Assembly: GCF_902459465.1 (NCBI RefSeq)
Contig: NC_047065.1
Span: 18,928,204-18,992,203, forward strand
From: Asterias rubens
Lineage: Eukaryota > Echinodermata > Asteroidea > Forcipulatida > Asteriidae
Reading direction: 5' to 3'
Length of the DNA: 64,000 bases
Below are positions 33,301-40,627 of the stretch, one piece after another. The translations under genes were made by a program, and so were the position numbers. The notes under the pieces are model-generated. The model ran no database searches and was not told the DNA's origin. It saw only the letters and a program-made list of their open reading frames with translations. Positions within the stretch are counted from its first letter, which is position 1; every line of letters begins with the position of its first letter.

Positions 33301-35742
33301 AACGAGCTGCCTGCCTGAGTGATCGAGATGTGTGGCGTGTGGTTTATTATAAAGATACATGTAGCCACTTGGTTTTCCTTCCTCCATGTATAGACCAGGT
33401 ATGATGTATAGACAGAGTTTACTGCACTAATTAGGCCAAGTAAAATAAATAACATTTTGAAAAACTTGGTGAGGGAGGTCCTTATTATTTGTTATTTTCA
33501 AATTTGTTGTTATTTTTTTCAAAATGGCCACCATGTCTAAGATGGCCGCCATATCGTATTTGAAGATGGTTTTCTGGTTTTATGAGTATTTTCTGTAATA
33601 CCTCAACTTCTGTGTGTGTTTCTGTGTCCATTTTGATACATTGTAATTATTTCTAAAGAGTCATTCTTGCTTTTGCTCCACAGTTATTCTGTGTGCGTTG
33701 CATCGCATCCTTGTGCAAAGAACTGTGGCATGCAAAAATGAAGGGCAAAACGTTTCAAATAAAAGAGTTTCTCATAATGCCTTGCAATAGCTATTCCTGT
33801 AGGCCTACATGTAAGAAAGATGATGAAACTGCTCAATAAAAATAAAGAATACATTTGAAATAGCTATAAATAATATGTAAATTGATTTTAATATTATTAT
33901 TATTATTATTATTTTTATTTTTTAAATAACAAACAACAAAAAAACGGTGCAGGCGCCAAAACCGAGGCAGGCGGGGACGAGCAAACTGTTATTTATTTAA
34001 CTTGGCCTTAGTGAGTAAAACATTGGAAAATTTTGCAGAAATTCTTAGTACACTGGAAATAGTGTGCTTCACTTGGATGCTATTTTGGGGATTTTAGCCC
34101 ATAAGACCATAGGCTAGGTCCTTATTAACCCTCTACGGGTCCTACTACTTGCCATCAACTCATCGTCAAATCCCTTGCGACGTCAACTCGCCGTCAACTC
34201 CTCCAATATATATTTAAAATCCACAAAAGAAGCCTAGAACTGTAAAGTATCAGCTCAAAGAGAATTCGCATAAGTTTTAGGTCATATTTCGGAATAAAAA
34301 TTGAGTTTTTTTTCTCGTGAAAAAATTATCTCAAAGCAGCAAAACCGTTGGCCGCCATCTTGCTTTTTCACATGGATTAGTCTTGGCCCAGATGTCAATG
34401 ATTGGTGCTTTTTTTTTTATCAACACAATGTGAATGAAATTTTACCGAAAACCATGAGAAATATGTAGTTTAGCCCAGACTTAACACTTCCGTGCCCCAT
34501 TTATAAATTGTTCATGTAAATTTAATGAGTTGACGGCACAAAAATGAGTTGACGGCGAGTTGACTGCAAGTTGGCGAGTTGATGACAAGTGGTAGGACCG
34601 CCCTCTACTGGTACTATGGGTGGCTTCAATTAGCTTCCCCAGGCGACCCCGGCGTGCTTGTCTGGGTGGCGCATTTTTTTACCAGGGTGAATGCGGGCAG
34701 ATAATAGGATAACTTTCCATATGGCGCCACCACTTTTTCACTCATTTTTACAAAAAGGGATATATCAATCAGGTAAATTAGATACTATATTATTTTATTT
34801 CGAATGAAAAAGTGGTGGCGCCATACGGATACTTTTCCAGATAATAACCCCACGTTCTTCCTGGAAAAAAAATAACCGCAACGATCACTCACCCTTCTTG
34901 TGGTGACATCAGTGCACCTCGGGCCAGGGTCATTTGGCCTTGGGGCTGGCCCGAGTTGCACTCACATCACCATGAAAAGGGTGGGTGATCGTTGCATTTT
35001 TTTCTCACCAGGAAGAACATGGGGTAAATATCTGGCCACGTTCATCCTGGAAACAAAATTCGCCAGCCGGGTGAGCAAGCCAGGTCAACCCGGGCAACCT
35101 AATCAAACCATGGAGATGATCGAACGCAACCACGGCACTGTGTGTGGTTAGGGAGGGGGGAGGGTGGGGTTTGTAGGTTGTAATGTAATTGTAAGTATGA
35201 AAATAATGAAGGAAAAGTTTCCGTACTTTTTCATTCGACATGAAATAATATAGTATCTAATTTACCTCAATGAGATATCCCTTTTTGTAAAAATGAGTGA
35301 AAAAGTGGTGGCGCCATACGGAAAGTTATCCATCCAATCTATTTACTTAATCAGTTAATGATTTATTATGTCGATCATTCATGATAACCGTGCGTGGCGA
35401 AACTACCCACTGATCAGTTTTTAAGGAAAAACTGCCTTACCTGAGTGTATATTACTATTAGACCAAACGATTTATCAATATCAGTGACCACCCCCCCCCC
35501 CACCCCCTCTCTCAGCTAAAATGTTGTCAAATTAAAATCCTTAAATTGAAATTGATGAGCATGATCATGATGCGGTTTATATTTGAAGCCAGCGGCTTGT
35601 GACCCTTCGTCGTCCAAATTATAATAAATAAGATAAAAGTTACGAAACATCAACAACCAATACACTGTTTTCTCACCTCTTGAATCACGGCACTGTTTGG
35701 TATTAACAATTTATGCAATATTTCTTCTAGAGAACCCGCCAT
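8736..35742 (-). CDS. IPO4: Importin-4 (karyopherin beta family), 24 coding exons, complete
   Basis: Nuclear import receptor made of HEAT repeats; the family carries histones H3/H4 and ribosomal proteins through nuclear pores with Ran. Coding exons, 5' to 3': 35742-35677, 33051-32965, 32067-31988, 28714-28673, 27744-27609, 27292-27113, 26258-26091, 25685-25602, 24469-24320, 23667-23504, 22787-22540, 22128-22021, 21436-21311, 20698-20575, 16842-16731, 15807-15662, 15134-15057, 14017-13857, 13473-13280, 12773-12594, 11971-11709, 11000-10868, 9791-9617, 8881-8736. Every junction has an AG acceptor and GT donor and all phases agree, giving 1,116 residues (vertebrate IPO4 is about 1,080). Recognisable blocks are the importin-beta N-terminal region (TKQLKRAL, IRQLAAVLLRRKV), an acidic loop at about residues 305-315, RNAALFCLGQFAEHLQP, an acidic loop at about 640-670, the block DQAEYDAMLIEYAG near 835, and EVRSNAVFGLGVLAQNGG. 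Importin-5 was considered; these blocks match importin-4 better. The exon 21 donor is uncertain: 11763 would give family-typical length (1,098 residues) with a poor donor, and 11721 is also in phase. Confidence 0.95.
9824..10205. mobile_element. MITE family A copy in an IPO4 intron
   Basis: Starts 'tttaaaggcactggatacta', ends 'ccataggtgtccagtgtctt'. It lies between exon 22 and exon 23 of IPO4. About 382 bp, no coding content. Confidence 0.8.
10316..10398 (-). mobile_element. LINE 3'-tail fragment
   Basis: 'taataataataataatgg' followed by 'aaatttatatagcgcccatc' is the inverted 3' end of CR1/L2-like elements, with the trinucleotide run as tail. Only the terminal part is present. The same tail type recurs at 19200-19260, 60227-60260 and 61879-61930. 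Confidence 0.45.
10590..10681. repeat. (CAAA)n microsatellite
   Basis: A run of about 23 uninterrupted CAAA units in the intron between IPO4 exons 22 and 23. A pure run of this length is likely to vary between individuals. Confidence 0.97.
11993..12215 (+). mobile_element. CR1-like LINE fragment, 3' end, next to the IPO4 exon 21 acceptor
   Basis: On the plus strand the translation contains AGDRAFSIAATQL, a stop, then NSLP. This corresponds to the conserved C-terminal reverse-transcriptase segment 'GDRSFSSAVPRIWNSLP' seen at 56717-57298. The fragment ends with 'gcgctttgtaaatacaatta' and an AT-rich tail typical of such LINEs. It is 5'-truncated and broken by a stop. It lies about 20 bp from the 3' splice site of IPO4 exon 21, on the opposite strand. 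Confidence 0.65.
12228..12300 (-). pseudogene. Relic copy of the 3' end of IPO4 exon 20 with its splice donor
   Basis: This stretch aligns with 12573-12650, the real end of exon 20 plus the start of the following intron. Shared blocks include 'agagggagtgttccagc', 'ctcaccgt' and the intronic 'tttgatg.gttc'. Read on the minus strand it encodes the equivalent of YFAGTLPLLI followed by a GTGAGA donor, but a one-base deletion breaks the frame. It is cut off on its 5' side by a trinucleotide-rich LINE tail at 12301. It lies about 350 bp downstream of the real exon, suggesting a local tandem duplication. Confidence 0.75.
12301..12420 (-). mobile_element. LINE 3'-tail copy with (AAT)n
   Basis: A trinucleotide run (12303-12372) is followed by 'aagacttgtaatgcacacat' and 'tgaaggcgcag'. 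The same block marks the 3' end of the LINE at 56650-57430 and recurs at 40115-40190, so this is a 3' fragment of that LINE family or of a SINE using its tail. Confidence 0.7.
12870..13025. repeat. MITE family D, partial
   Basis: Contains 'aaagatgttttaaaagtaac', 'gatccacacaaatatgcatc', 'attgcat' and 'cgaccgtgttagtt', all shared with the family D copy at 49064-49337. Both ends are missing. It lies in an IPO4 intron. Confidence 0.5.
13036..13215 (+). mobile_element. tRNA-derived SINE fragment (B-box bearing)
   Basis: 'ggttggtgccttccacctct' followed by 'ggaccccggttcaaatccca' gives the anticodon-arm to T-arm part of a tRNA-like head. A non-tRNA body follows ('ttcccttgggttttcctta'). A-box side and tail are incomplete. 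It lies in the IPO4 intron between exons 19 and 20. Confidence 0.5.
13586..13741 (-). mobile_element. tRNA-derived SINE, family S1, head and body
   Basis: Read on the minus strand it has 'catggcctagcggataagag', 'gtgtgggtttgagtcctgg' and 'aagcaaggcacttaactata', matching the head and body of the copy at 7124. The LINE-like tail is absent. It lies in the IPO4 intron between exons 18 and 19. Confidence 0.75.
14272..14307. repeat. Poly-C / poly-A run
   Basis: A C-rich tract with runs of up to 16 C, followed by ten A, immediately beside MITE family B. Such tracts are prone to length errors. Confidence 0.9.
14324..14687. mobile_element. MITE family B, full copy
   Basis: Starts 'tttaaagccagtggacacta' and ends 'aagtgtgtaatggctttaa'. 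Its terminal few bases resemble family A but the body differs ('gggaaaacccaccctt', 'tttcgccg.ttcatgaca'). A second, shortened copy lies at 51868-52095. No ORF. Located in an IPO4 intron. Confidence 0.75.
16112..16710. mobile_element. Foldback element carrying an inserted MITE family C copy
   Basis: The outer arms are inverted: 'attagggaggtttagctgca' on the left, 'tgcagctaaacctccctatt' on the right, with further matching around 'cgatcgtgaatgtcag'. Inside, from 16193, is a MITE that starts 'tttaaagggtttgggtactt' and is itself palindromic about 16365 (AAAACAATGTCATGAAAAT / ATTTTCATGACATTGTTTT). A relative of the inner part lies at 37754-38062. It ends about 20 bp from the IPO4 exon 15 donor. Confidence 0.7.
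16941..17215. repeat. 25-bp minisatellite, 11 perfect copies
   Basis: Eleven tandem copies of a 25-bp unit beginning 'ttaacagcaaccagccagcg'. The unit is the last 25 bp of the 62-bp unit that follows, so the shorter array arose from a part of the longer unit or gave rise to it. It lies in the intron between IPO4 exons 14 and 15. Confidence 0.98.
17216..19160. repeat. 62-bp minisatellite, 31 copies, with an 806-bp higher-order duplication
   Basis: Tandem 62-bp units beginning 'tcaatacaagcactgaagaa' run from 17216 to 19137, plus a partial copy. Variant units recur exactly 806 bp (13 units) apart: 'aggac' at 17556 and 18362, 'ggtg' at 17743 and 18549, 'gaagt' at 18036 and 18842, 'accaat' at 18141 and 18947. 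This shows a recent block duplication. The unit length is not a multiple of three and nothing suggests coding. It lies within an IPO4 intron. Confidence 0.97.
19195..20335. other. IPO4 intron segment with LINE tail and short stem repeats
   Basis: A LINE-type tail ('accattcttatatagcgcat') lies at 19225-19255. At 20210-20335 three related stretches of about 50-60 bp carry the palindrome-like 'cgagttttctcgacaatgg' or 'cgagtaaactcgacaatgg'. The rest, 19260-20200, has no recognisable gene or repeat. Confidence 0.5.
20338..20405 (-). mobile_element. SINE S1 tail fragment
   Basis: 'ctcagctccctggggagtat' is the complement of the S1 body sequence seen at 7330-7350. Head and trinucleotide tail are missing. 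Confidence 0.5.
20759..20796 (-). pseudogene. Relic of part of IPO4 exon 6 inside intron 13
   Basis: Thirty-eight bases align with exon 6 (around 27141-27178) with four mismatches, same strand. The minus-strand reading gives LLVPHCTIEAMTSLV against QLVPHYTIKAMTSIV in the real exon, then a stop three codons later. No GT donor follows the block. It lies about 60 bp upstream of the exon 14 acceptor. Read as a decayed partial exon duplication; conserved function is not supported. Confidence 0.65.
22905..22980 (+). mobile_element. SINE S1 head fragment
   Basis: 'gtgtcacggcctagcag' and 'ctctggtgtttctgatcag' match the S1 tRNA-like head; the B-box side is truncated at 'agtgtgttt'. IPO4 intron. Confidence 0.55.
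23165..23385 (-). mobile_element. tRNA-derived SINE, family S2
   Basis: Minus-strand reading has a nearly complete tRNA-like head: 'ctcggtagtctagttggtaa' (A box), then 'gtgggttcgaatcccac' (B box). A body follows with 'atatgcctgtga', a C-rich run and 'cacacatcggtgtg'. Related copies are at 26900-27066 (plus), 27800-27960 (minus) and 41625-41735 (minus, head lost). Located in an IPO4 intron. Confidence 0.8.
24203..24220. repeat. Poly-G run
   Basis: About 18 consecutive G next to IPO4 exon 9, 100 bp downstream on the gene's strand. Simple-sequence tract. Confidence 0.9.
24500..24880. mobile_element. MITE family E copy
   Basis: Related to 555-880 through 'acaaaccgttgctggcagtg', 'cactttatgtaatccaccat' and 'ccaaacgcggagttagat'. 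It ends 'gtaacgtttctttaaa'. It lies just upstream of IPO4 exon 9 on the gene's strand. No ORF. Confidence 0.55.
25107..25215 (+). mobile_element. SINE body fragment
   Basis: 'gcgatggacttacatcctgt', 'ctcagtcatttaatgcc' and 'aaggaaaccgga' form a widely seen invertebrate SINE body. The tRNA-like head is missing. IPO4 intron 8. Confidence 0.45.
25370..25545 (-). mobile_element. tRNA-derived SINE, family S3
   Basis: Minus-strand reading has 'gtggcatggttggcttgtgt', 'cttgcctctcacc' and 'gaccccggttcgatacccag', a Glu-tRNA-like head, then a body starting 'catatgtgagttgagttgtc'. A second copy is at 32255-32400. It lies about 60 bp from the IPO4 exon 8 donor. Confidence 0.75.
25738..25843. repeat. Hairpin repeat
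   Basis: Near-perfect inverted repeat: 'gtgatggcaattttatggga' on the left and 'tcccataaagttgccatcac' on the right, with arms of about 40 bp. It lies about 50 bp upstream of the IPO4 exon 8 acceptor and would form a long RNA stem in the pre-mRNA. Confidence 0.85.
26900..27066 (+). mobile_element. tRNA-derived SINE, family S2
   Basis: Head 'ctcggtagtctagttggtaa' and 'gtgggttcgaatcccaccc', body 'taatatgcctgtgatgg', then 'gctaacacacatcggtgtgt'. Its end lies about 45 bp from the IPO4 exon 6 donor. The cloverleaf is imperfect at the anticodon stem, so this is a SINE and not a tRNA gene. Confidence 0.8.
27343..27595. mobile_element. MITE A fragment joined to a SINE S1 tail
   Basis: 27343-27425 matches the first 80 bp of MITE family A ('taaaggcactggacactatc'). 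It passes directly into the SINE S1 3' part ('gatttagccaagtagcgcat', 'gaagcgctttgagacaccct'). The junction shows one element interrupted or replaced by another. It ends about 14 bp from the IPO4 exon 5 donor. Confidence 0.7.
27800..28330 (-). mobile_element. SINE S2 copy followed by a LINE-derived 3' fragment
   Basis: 27800-27960 carries the S2 body and a decayed tRNA-like head. At about 28000-28260 the minus-strand translation has NSLPIKLKKETSYHTFKNKL, like the C-terminus of CR1-type reverse transcriptases, with a (aat)n tract at 28302-28317. The fragment is 5'-truncated and without an intact frame. Located between IPO4 exons 4 and 5. Confidence 0.55.
29531..31722. mobile_element. Foldback repeat interrupted by a 2.0-kb TIR element
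   Basis: The inner element spans 29663-31682. It has inverted ends 'CCGTAATTTTCGGATTATAA' flanked by TA on both sides and repeats of 'gcgcggagtataaaccgc' just inside each end. It holds no long ORF, so it is non-autonomous; TA flanks fit a Tc1/mariner-pogo-like class, but that is inference. Around it, 29531-29660 and 31683-31722 form the split arms of a palindrome (GGGAATCAAAGTG against CACACATTGATTCCC, and 'ggttttcaac' against 'gttgaaaacc'). Located between IPO4 exons 3 and 4. Confidence 0.75.
31140..31350. repeat. 82-bp tandem repeat containing TGACGTCA
   Basis: Units start at 31146, 31228 and 31310, each with 'gacgtcag' followed by 'atagacaggggaccagtcta' in the first two. The third unit is diverged. 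It lies within the 2.0-kb TIR element. TGACGTCA is the palindromic CREB/ATF site; regulatory use is speculation. Confidence 0.8.
32255..32400 (-). mobile_element. tRNA-derived SINE, family S3
   Basis: Minus-strand reading has 'gggtggctcgtgtgttaag', 'cctttcaccactcgg' and 'ccctcgttcgattcctgg', matching the S3 head at 25370-25545. IPO4 intron 2. Confidence 0.7.
34131..34605. repeat. Foldback repeat rich in GAGTTGACGGCG
   Basis: The left arm has 'gtcctactacttgccatcaa' and 'gacgtcaactcgccgtcaac'. The right arm has 'gagttgacggcgagttgact' and 'gagttgatgacaagtggtag'. Short 'gagttgacgg'-type motifs are repeated within each arm. No ORF. Confidence 0.75.
34708..35331. mobile_element. Nested foldback element
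   Basis: Ends are 'ggataactttccatatggcg' and its complement 'cgccatacggaaagttatcc'. The motif 'aaaaagtggtggcgccatac' occurs again, inverted relative to the left end, at 34806-34825, so a complete small hairpin sits at 34708-34842. Between 34855 and 35032 is a second palindrome ('gcaacgatcactcacccttc' against 'gggtgggtgatcgttgc'). A foldback within a foldback; no ORF. Confidence 0.8.
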
Positions 35743-37201
35743 TGTGCTTTATGACATTTCACACGTCTACCACAAAAGTCATGCACTTTCGGCAACACAT
35801 GGATCCATTACTGGTACATGGTACTTACTGTATGCACTAAATTTAAGCTCAACACTTCTTTTGGTGCTGGTACTAATTTCAAGAAACCGTCAACGAGCGT
35901 CAAAGTTAGTCGTTCATCAAAGCTCGGGGCCGGGAGCGCAAGTGACTTCAGGCTCCTCCCCCTTTTCATTAATATTTGCGTGTGTTTTTATGGTTTTACT
36001 TTCACGAAAACAAAAGCACAACTTTTTGAAGGGTGGGGGGCAATATATATAAATGTCCCCCACCCAAACTGGCCCAAGATTTCACCAGAGCAGAATGCAA
36101 AGTTTTCCCCGGGACCTAAGGCCGGGCCCATCCCCACACCGTAAAGGCTTCTCACACGAACTTCGCTCCATCGATGGAAGATTTGCAGCCCCCCCCCCCT
36201 TAGAGTGGGGGACATGTCGAAATGCCGATAGATTTGCTTACAAAAAACCCCAAAACATTATGAATAATTGAAAGATTCAATAAGAACAATATAGCGTTGC
36301 CAAACAGTTGCCATGCCTATAGTATACAAGTAAACGCACATCCACTGCTTTTAAATAAAAAGGCAATTACTCACAGCGGCGCTAAATTCCTCTGTATAGG
36401 ATTGAACCTGTTCCCAGGGCAACCTCAAACATCACCACCACCCCTTTGCTGCCCCTGCTGACTCTCTAAGTCATCGAAGATAAGACTTGAGAAATGTTAA
36501 ACCTTCTCCCGCGCTAACATTGTATTCCTCGTATTGCATGTAGTCTTTTATTGAAACAACTATACATGTACACAGTGAACATTTCTTTTGGCAACACAGT
36601 TTTTTAATTTCATTCAAGACAAAAAAAATTGTTAAGTAGGCACATAAATCAGAGTGATCATAGATCGATTAACCGATAAAAGGCGGCAAGGTACATTTTT
36701 GTACACGTGTATCCCAACATGCGTGTGAACGAACATTTTTTGAACATTTTGGGGTTCAATATTGGTCATCGAAGTTGCATGACAAAAAAATGAAAGAAAA
36801 ACTCCCTTGATAGAATGCTTTCAGATGCCTGCGAAAGGTTTGGTTGAAAATTACCTTTTTCTCTGAAACTACATTTCTTCAAAGGGTATTCCACCATCAA
36901 TGTTTGACACGTATACAGCTCCCCAGTATTTGATCGTTGTCGAGAGTTTGAATGTTTTGGAGTATCTTACTAATTCCTACCAAAAGTATACCCTCCCTTT
37001 CATTGCGTGGCAACCAGTACGCAGATTGAAATGGGCACTTCCTGACCCCATCTATGGTATTATTACATTATTTTCAGTGCATTTCCCAACCATTGTATGT
37101 TACACAGAAGTAACTCTTTTCATGCACAGCCATTGCCTGTATGATTATTTGAGTTCTTAGGTTGCCAGTAATTCATTTATTTCCATAATTATCTACTAAT
37201 C

Positions 37202-37553
37202 TTTAAAGGCAGTGGACATGATAATTACTCGAAATAATTATTAGCATAAAACCTTACCTGGTAACGAGTAATGGGGAGAGGTTGATAGTATCATAAACAT
37301 TGTGAGAAACGGCTCCCTCGGAAGTGACGAAGTTTTCGAGAAAAAAAGTAATTGTCCACGAATTTGATTTTGACACCTCAGATTTAGAATTTGAGGTGTC
37401 AATAAAGCATCTGCTGAAAGCACACAACTGCGTGTGACAAGGGTGTTTTTTCTTCTTTCATTATTATCTTGCAACTTCGACGACCGATTGAGTTCAAATG
37501 TTCACATGTTTGTTATTTTATGCATATGTTAAGATACAGTCCAGTGTCTTTAA
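37202..37553. mobile_element. MITE family A copy with an internal deletion
   Basis: Starts 'tttaaaggcagtggacatga', ends 'cagtccagtgtctttaa'. About 40 bp before the right end are missing compared with the copy at 6105. Confidence 0.75.
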
Positions 37554-37753
37554 GGGGCGAGACAACCGTCTCACCGACTATATCCATATACAATCAAGCG
37601 AAAGGGCAAATATTATTTACTATTCCACACCATCCATATCAATGTGCTTTTCCAAGTAATTTGTGAAACCATAAGTGACTTCTTTACATGCATGGAAATT
37701 TAAGTCCTTTCAACTACCCGCTACTTGATATATTTATCCAATTGGCTAACTTC

Positions 37754-38062
37754 TTAAAGGGTATATGTACTTTTTCCTAACAAAAAACACAATGTCCACA
37801 GACATACATTAAACATACACAGTTTGAAGATTATGATAGTAGAAAGCTTCCGTTGAAATTTTACTTACTGAGGTGCTGTAGTTTTTGAGAAATGGGTAAA
37901 AGTAATAATTTTCGTCTCAGTTTTAGCATGTAAAAACGTATTAACCAGTTATGCTATGGTTTTGGTATAATATCATAACTTCATATACTATCATTGTCTT
38001 CAAACCCTGTAAGTTTAATGTAAATCTGTGGACATTTTGAAAAAGTACCCGAATCCTTTAAG
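37754..38062. mobile_element. MITE family C copy
   Basis: Starts 'ttaaagggtatatgtacttt' and ends with the inverted 'aaaagtacccgaatccttta'. It shares 'gatagtagaaagcttcc' and 'aggtgctgtagtttttgaga' with the inner element at 16193. Confidence 0.7.
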
Positions 38063-38541
38063 GGCATATAGCTAATCACCTCCGAAACTATCTTGACCAG
38101 CGAAAAATAATGTGTAATTTTCTTACTTACCACAGTACAATAAACCTTTTAATCATTGCAGGTAAGAGAAATTACCTAATAATTAGTGATTATTATTGTA
38201 TGAGTAATTGGCCCTTCGTCTCAGATGGGCTTTAAGATATAGAACTACGCCACCTTTCCTTCCTTGTTTCATTATAGTTTAATTGAACACTTTTTTGTTT
38301 ACCCTTATATAAAACGTGCACTAGTAACTAATCAAAGCAGTCGATAGATGGCTGTAGTGACACAAATATTTTTATCATTGGTTTTGATTGGTTGCGATGA
38401 ACGTTGCGCTATACAGAGTACAGACCAATCATAAAAGTAGTATTATATAACACCCAAGCAGATCCTTGCCATTTGATTGGAGGATTGTCCGTCACGTGAT
38501 AGCAAATAAAAGTACCATTGCACGCTGAGTCACTCACCGTG

Positions 38542-38616
38542 CTTTTTCGTTCCATCCGAAAAGTACCATTGCACGCTGGCAGCGTGCAATGGTACTTTTC
38601 GGATGGAACGAAAAAG
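38542..38616. repeat. Near-perfect 75-bp palindrome
   Basis: 'ctttttcgttccatccgaaa' pairs with 'tttcggatggaacgaaaaag', with 'cagcgtgcaatggtactttt' pairing toward the centre. A further direct copy of 'aaagtaccattgcacgctg' lies at 38508-38526. Confidence 0.9.
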
Positions 38617-38790
38617 CTGAGTAAAAACATCACTGCGTGCGCGTGTCTTTGGTAACGCAGCAGGTGTTACTGCAAGAAGGCATAGTAAAATTACTAGCAT
38701 TCGGCTTCTACAGTTGAAATTGTTTGTTTTGAAAGTTGTATCTTTCAATCAAAATGACAAAGATCTACTTGGATGTTATATAAAACAAAT

Positions 38791-38942
38791 AATGAATGTT
38801 TTTCATTCGTGCAATGGTGCGAATATGTTCATTCGTTGAAAGCTGGAATGTTCCATTCAACTCGGCTCCGCCTCGTTGAATAGAACATTCCATCTTTCAA
38901 CTCATGAACATATTCGCACCATTGCACTCATAAACATTCATT
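38791..38942. repeat. 152-bp palindrome with CTCGGCTCCGCCTCG core
   Basis: The arms 'gcaatggtgcgaatatgttc' and 'gaacatattcgcaccattgc' pair over about 60 bp around a core 'ctcggctccgcctcg'. The same kind of core sits at the centre of the palindromes at 29531 and 63431. Confidence 0.9.
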
Positions 38943-39052
38943 ATGTGTATACTAGTAGTATCACATTTATGTGTCTATCCGTCGGGTGTGATTGGTCGAG
39001 CTGTATGCTAAGATTTAAAAACAGAATTCTCTGCAAAGTTATCTGTACACAA

Positions 39053-39222
39053 ATTACATAAAGCTATCGGGATATACTCCATAAATTACATAAAGCTATC
39101 GGGATATACTCCATAAATTACATAAAGCTATTGGGATATACTCCATAAATTACATAAAGATATCGGGATATACTCCATAAAGCTATCGGGATATACTCCA
39201 TATCGGGATATACTCCATAAAT
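39053..39222. repeat. 32-bp tandem repeat, about five copies
   Basis: Units 'aaattacataaagctatcgg' + 'gatatactccat' repeat four times in full, followed by two shortened units. Confidence 0.95.
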
Positions 39223-40114
39223 GGATATGCTGGGCCCAATGTCATAGAGCTGCTTAAGCACAACATTTGCTGAAGCAAAAAATCATTGCTTAGTTAAATC
39301 AGATTCGAGCCAAGACTCCACTCAATTGTTAATATTATGCCAAGTAAACAACAGCTAAATACAAGTCAATAGCAATGTATGGCATGACATTTTTGCCAGT
39401 GTGCAAAACAAACGATTTTTTTTCGTGCTAAAGCAAATAAAAAATTACTTAAGCAGCTCTATATGAAATTGGCCCCCTGACGACAAAGTTTGGTAAAATA
39501 GCAGCCAGAGATACAACTATCATTCAAAATTTCAGTTATACATCGCACGAAAACTTACGATGGGCATTGTTTGTTTTCTGTTTCACGGTTAAATGTTATA
39601 CAAGCTGCATCTCTTTAAATGACAAAATGTTATTAAGGATACTAACTACAGCAGTGTATAAAACAAAACGTGTTGATGATGTGAACCCAAATATTTCACT
39701 TATGTGACTAAACATAATTAGGTTATTAAGCAAAACGTCTTCTTGATATTTATACCAATGTTAGCAATTAATAATTCTGCGAATATAAACAATCAAACAA
39801 CGGTAACTTATGAAAATATACTATTACGCCTTAAGAAATAATATTTTGTTGTGCTGGTATATACTATTATCATAAACCACATTTTAAAGCTCATAATAAG
39901 TCCGAACGATTTCAAGAAGTTCCAAAAAAATTTTTTGTTAGATTTTCTATATATTTTTTTTAAATACATTACCTACATCTATATCTTTAATAATTACAAG
40001 CTTTCAGACCCAAAACAATTCAAAGTATCCCTTCAGAGTAAAGTACAAACTAACATTGATCTTATCTTTACATAATTTACACATTCGAGTACAGTCTGTA
40101 ACTTAGATCAAATA

Positions 40115-40627
40115 AATAATTACAATAATTATACAATAAAGACTTGTAATGCACACACTACTCCCTTCTGTGTGTTCAGGGCGCATTAACATAGTAATAA
40201 AGCGAGAGAAAAAAACAGACGCAACAAAATTAGTCCCTAAAGGCACTGGACACTCTTGGTACTTGCTCAAAAAAATTATGAGCATAAAAACTTACTTGTT
40301 AGCGATCAATGGAGAGACGTTGATATAATTATAAAACATTGTGAGAAACGGCTCCCTCTGTAGTAACGTCGTTTTCGAGAAAGAAGTTATTTCCCACTAA
40401 AGTATTTGGGTTTGTTTTCGAGGACTCAGAATTCGAGTTTGAGGTCTCGACTTCAAGCATCTGAAAGCACACAACTTTATGTGACGATGGTGTTTTTTCT
40501 TCCATTATTATCTCGCAACTTCGACGACCAATTGAGTTTAGAATTTCACAGGTTTGCGTATTTTGTGCATAATGTTGAGATAAGACTGGTCTATAATGAC
40601 AATTGCAGAAGGTGACATGTGTCTTTA
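40115..40627. mobile_element. LINE 3' tail fragment followed by MITE family A
   Basis: 'aagacttgtaatgcacacac' to 'cagggcgca' (40140-40190) is the LINE tail also seen at 12372 and 56678. From 40238 a MITE A copy begins ('taaaggcactggacactctt') and ends near 40627. Confidence 0.7.

Larger units (their letters stand above)
33060..35676. other. First IPO4 intron; foldback elements, no exon seen
   Basis: Aside from the two foldback elements listed separately, this 2.6-kb intron has an (att)n tract at 33890-33912 and AT-rich sequence without recognisable homology. Confidence 0.5.

Noticed and set aside
36900..37160. 86-codon open frame upstream of IPO4
   Set aside because: No homology recognised and no promoter or splice support.
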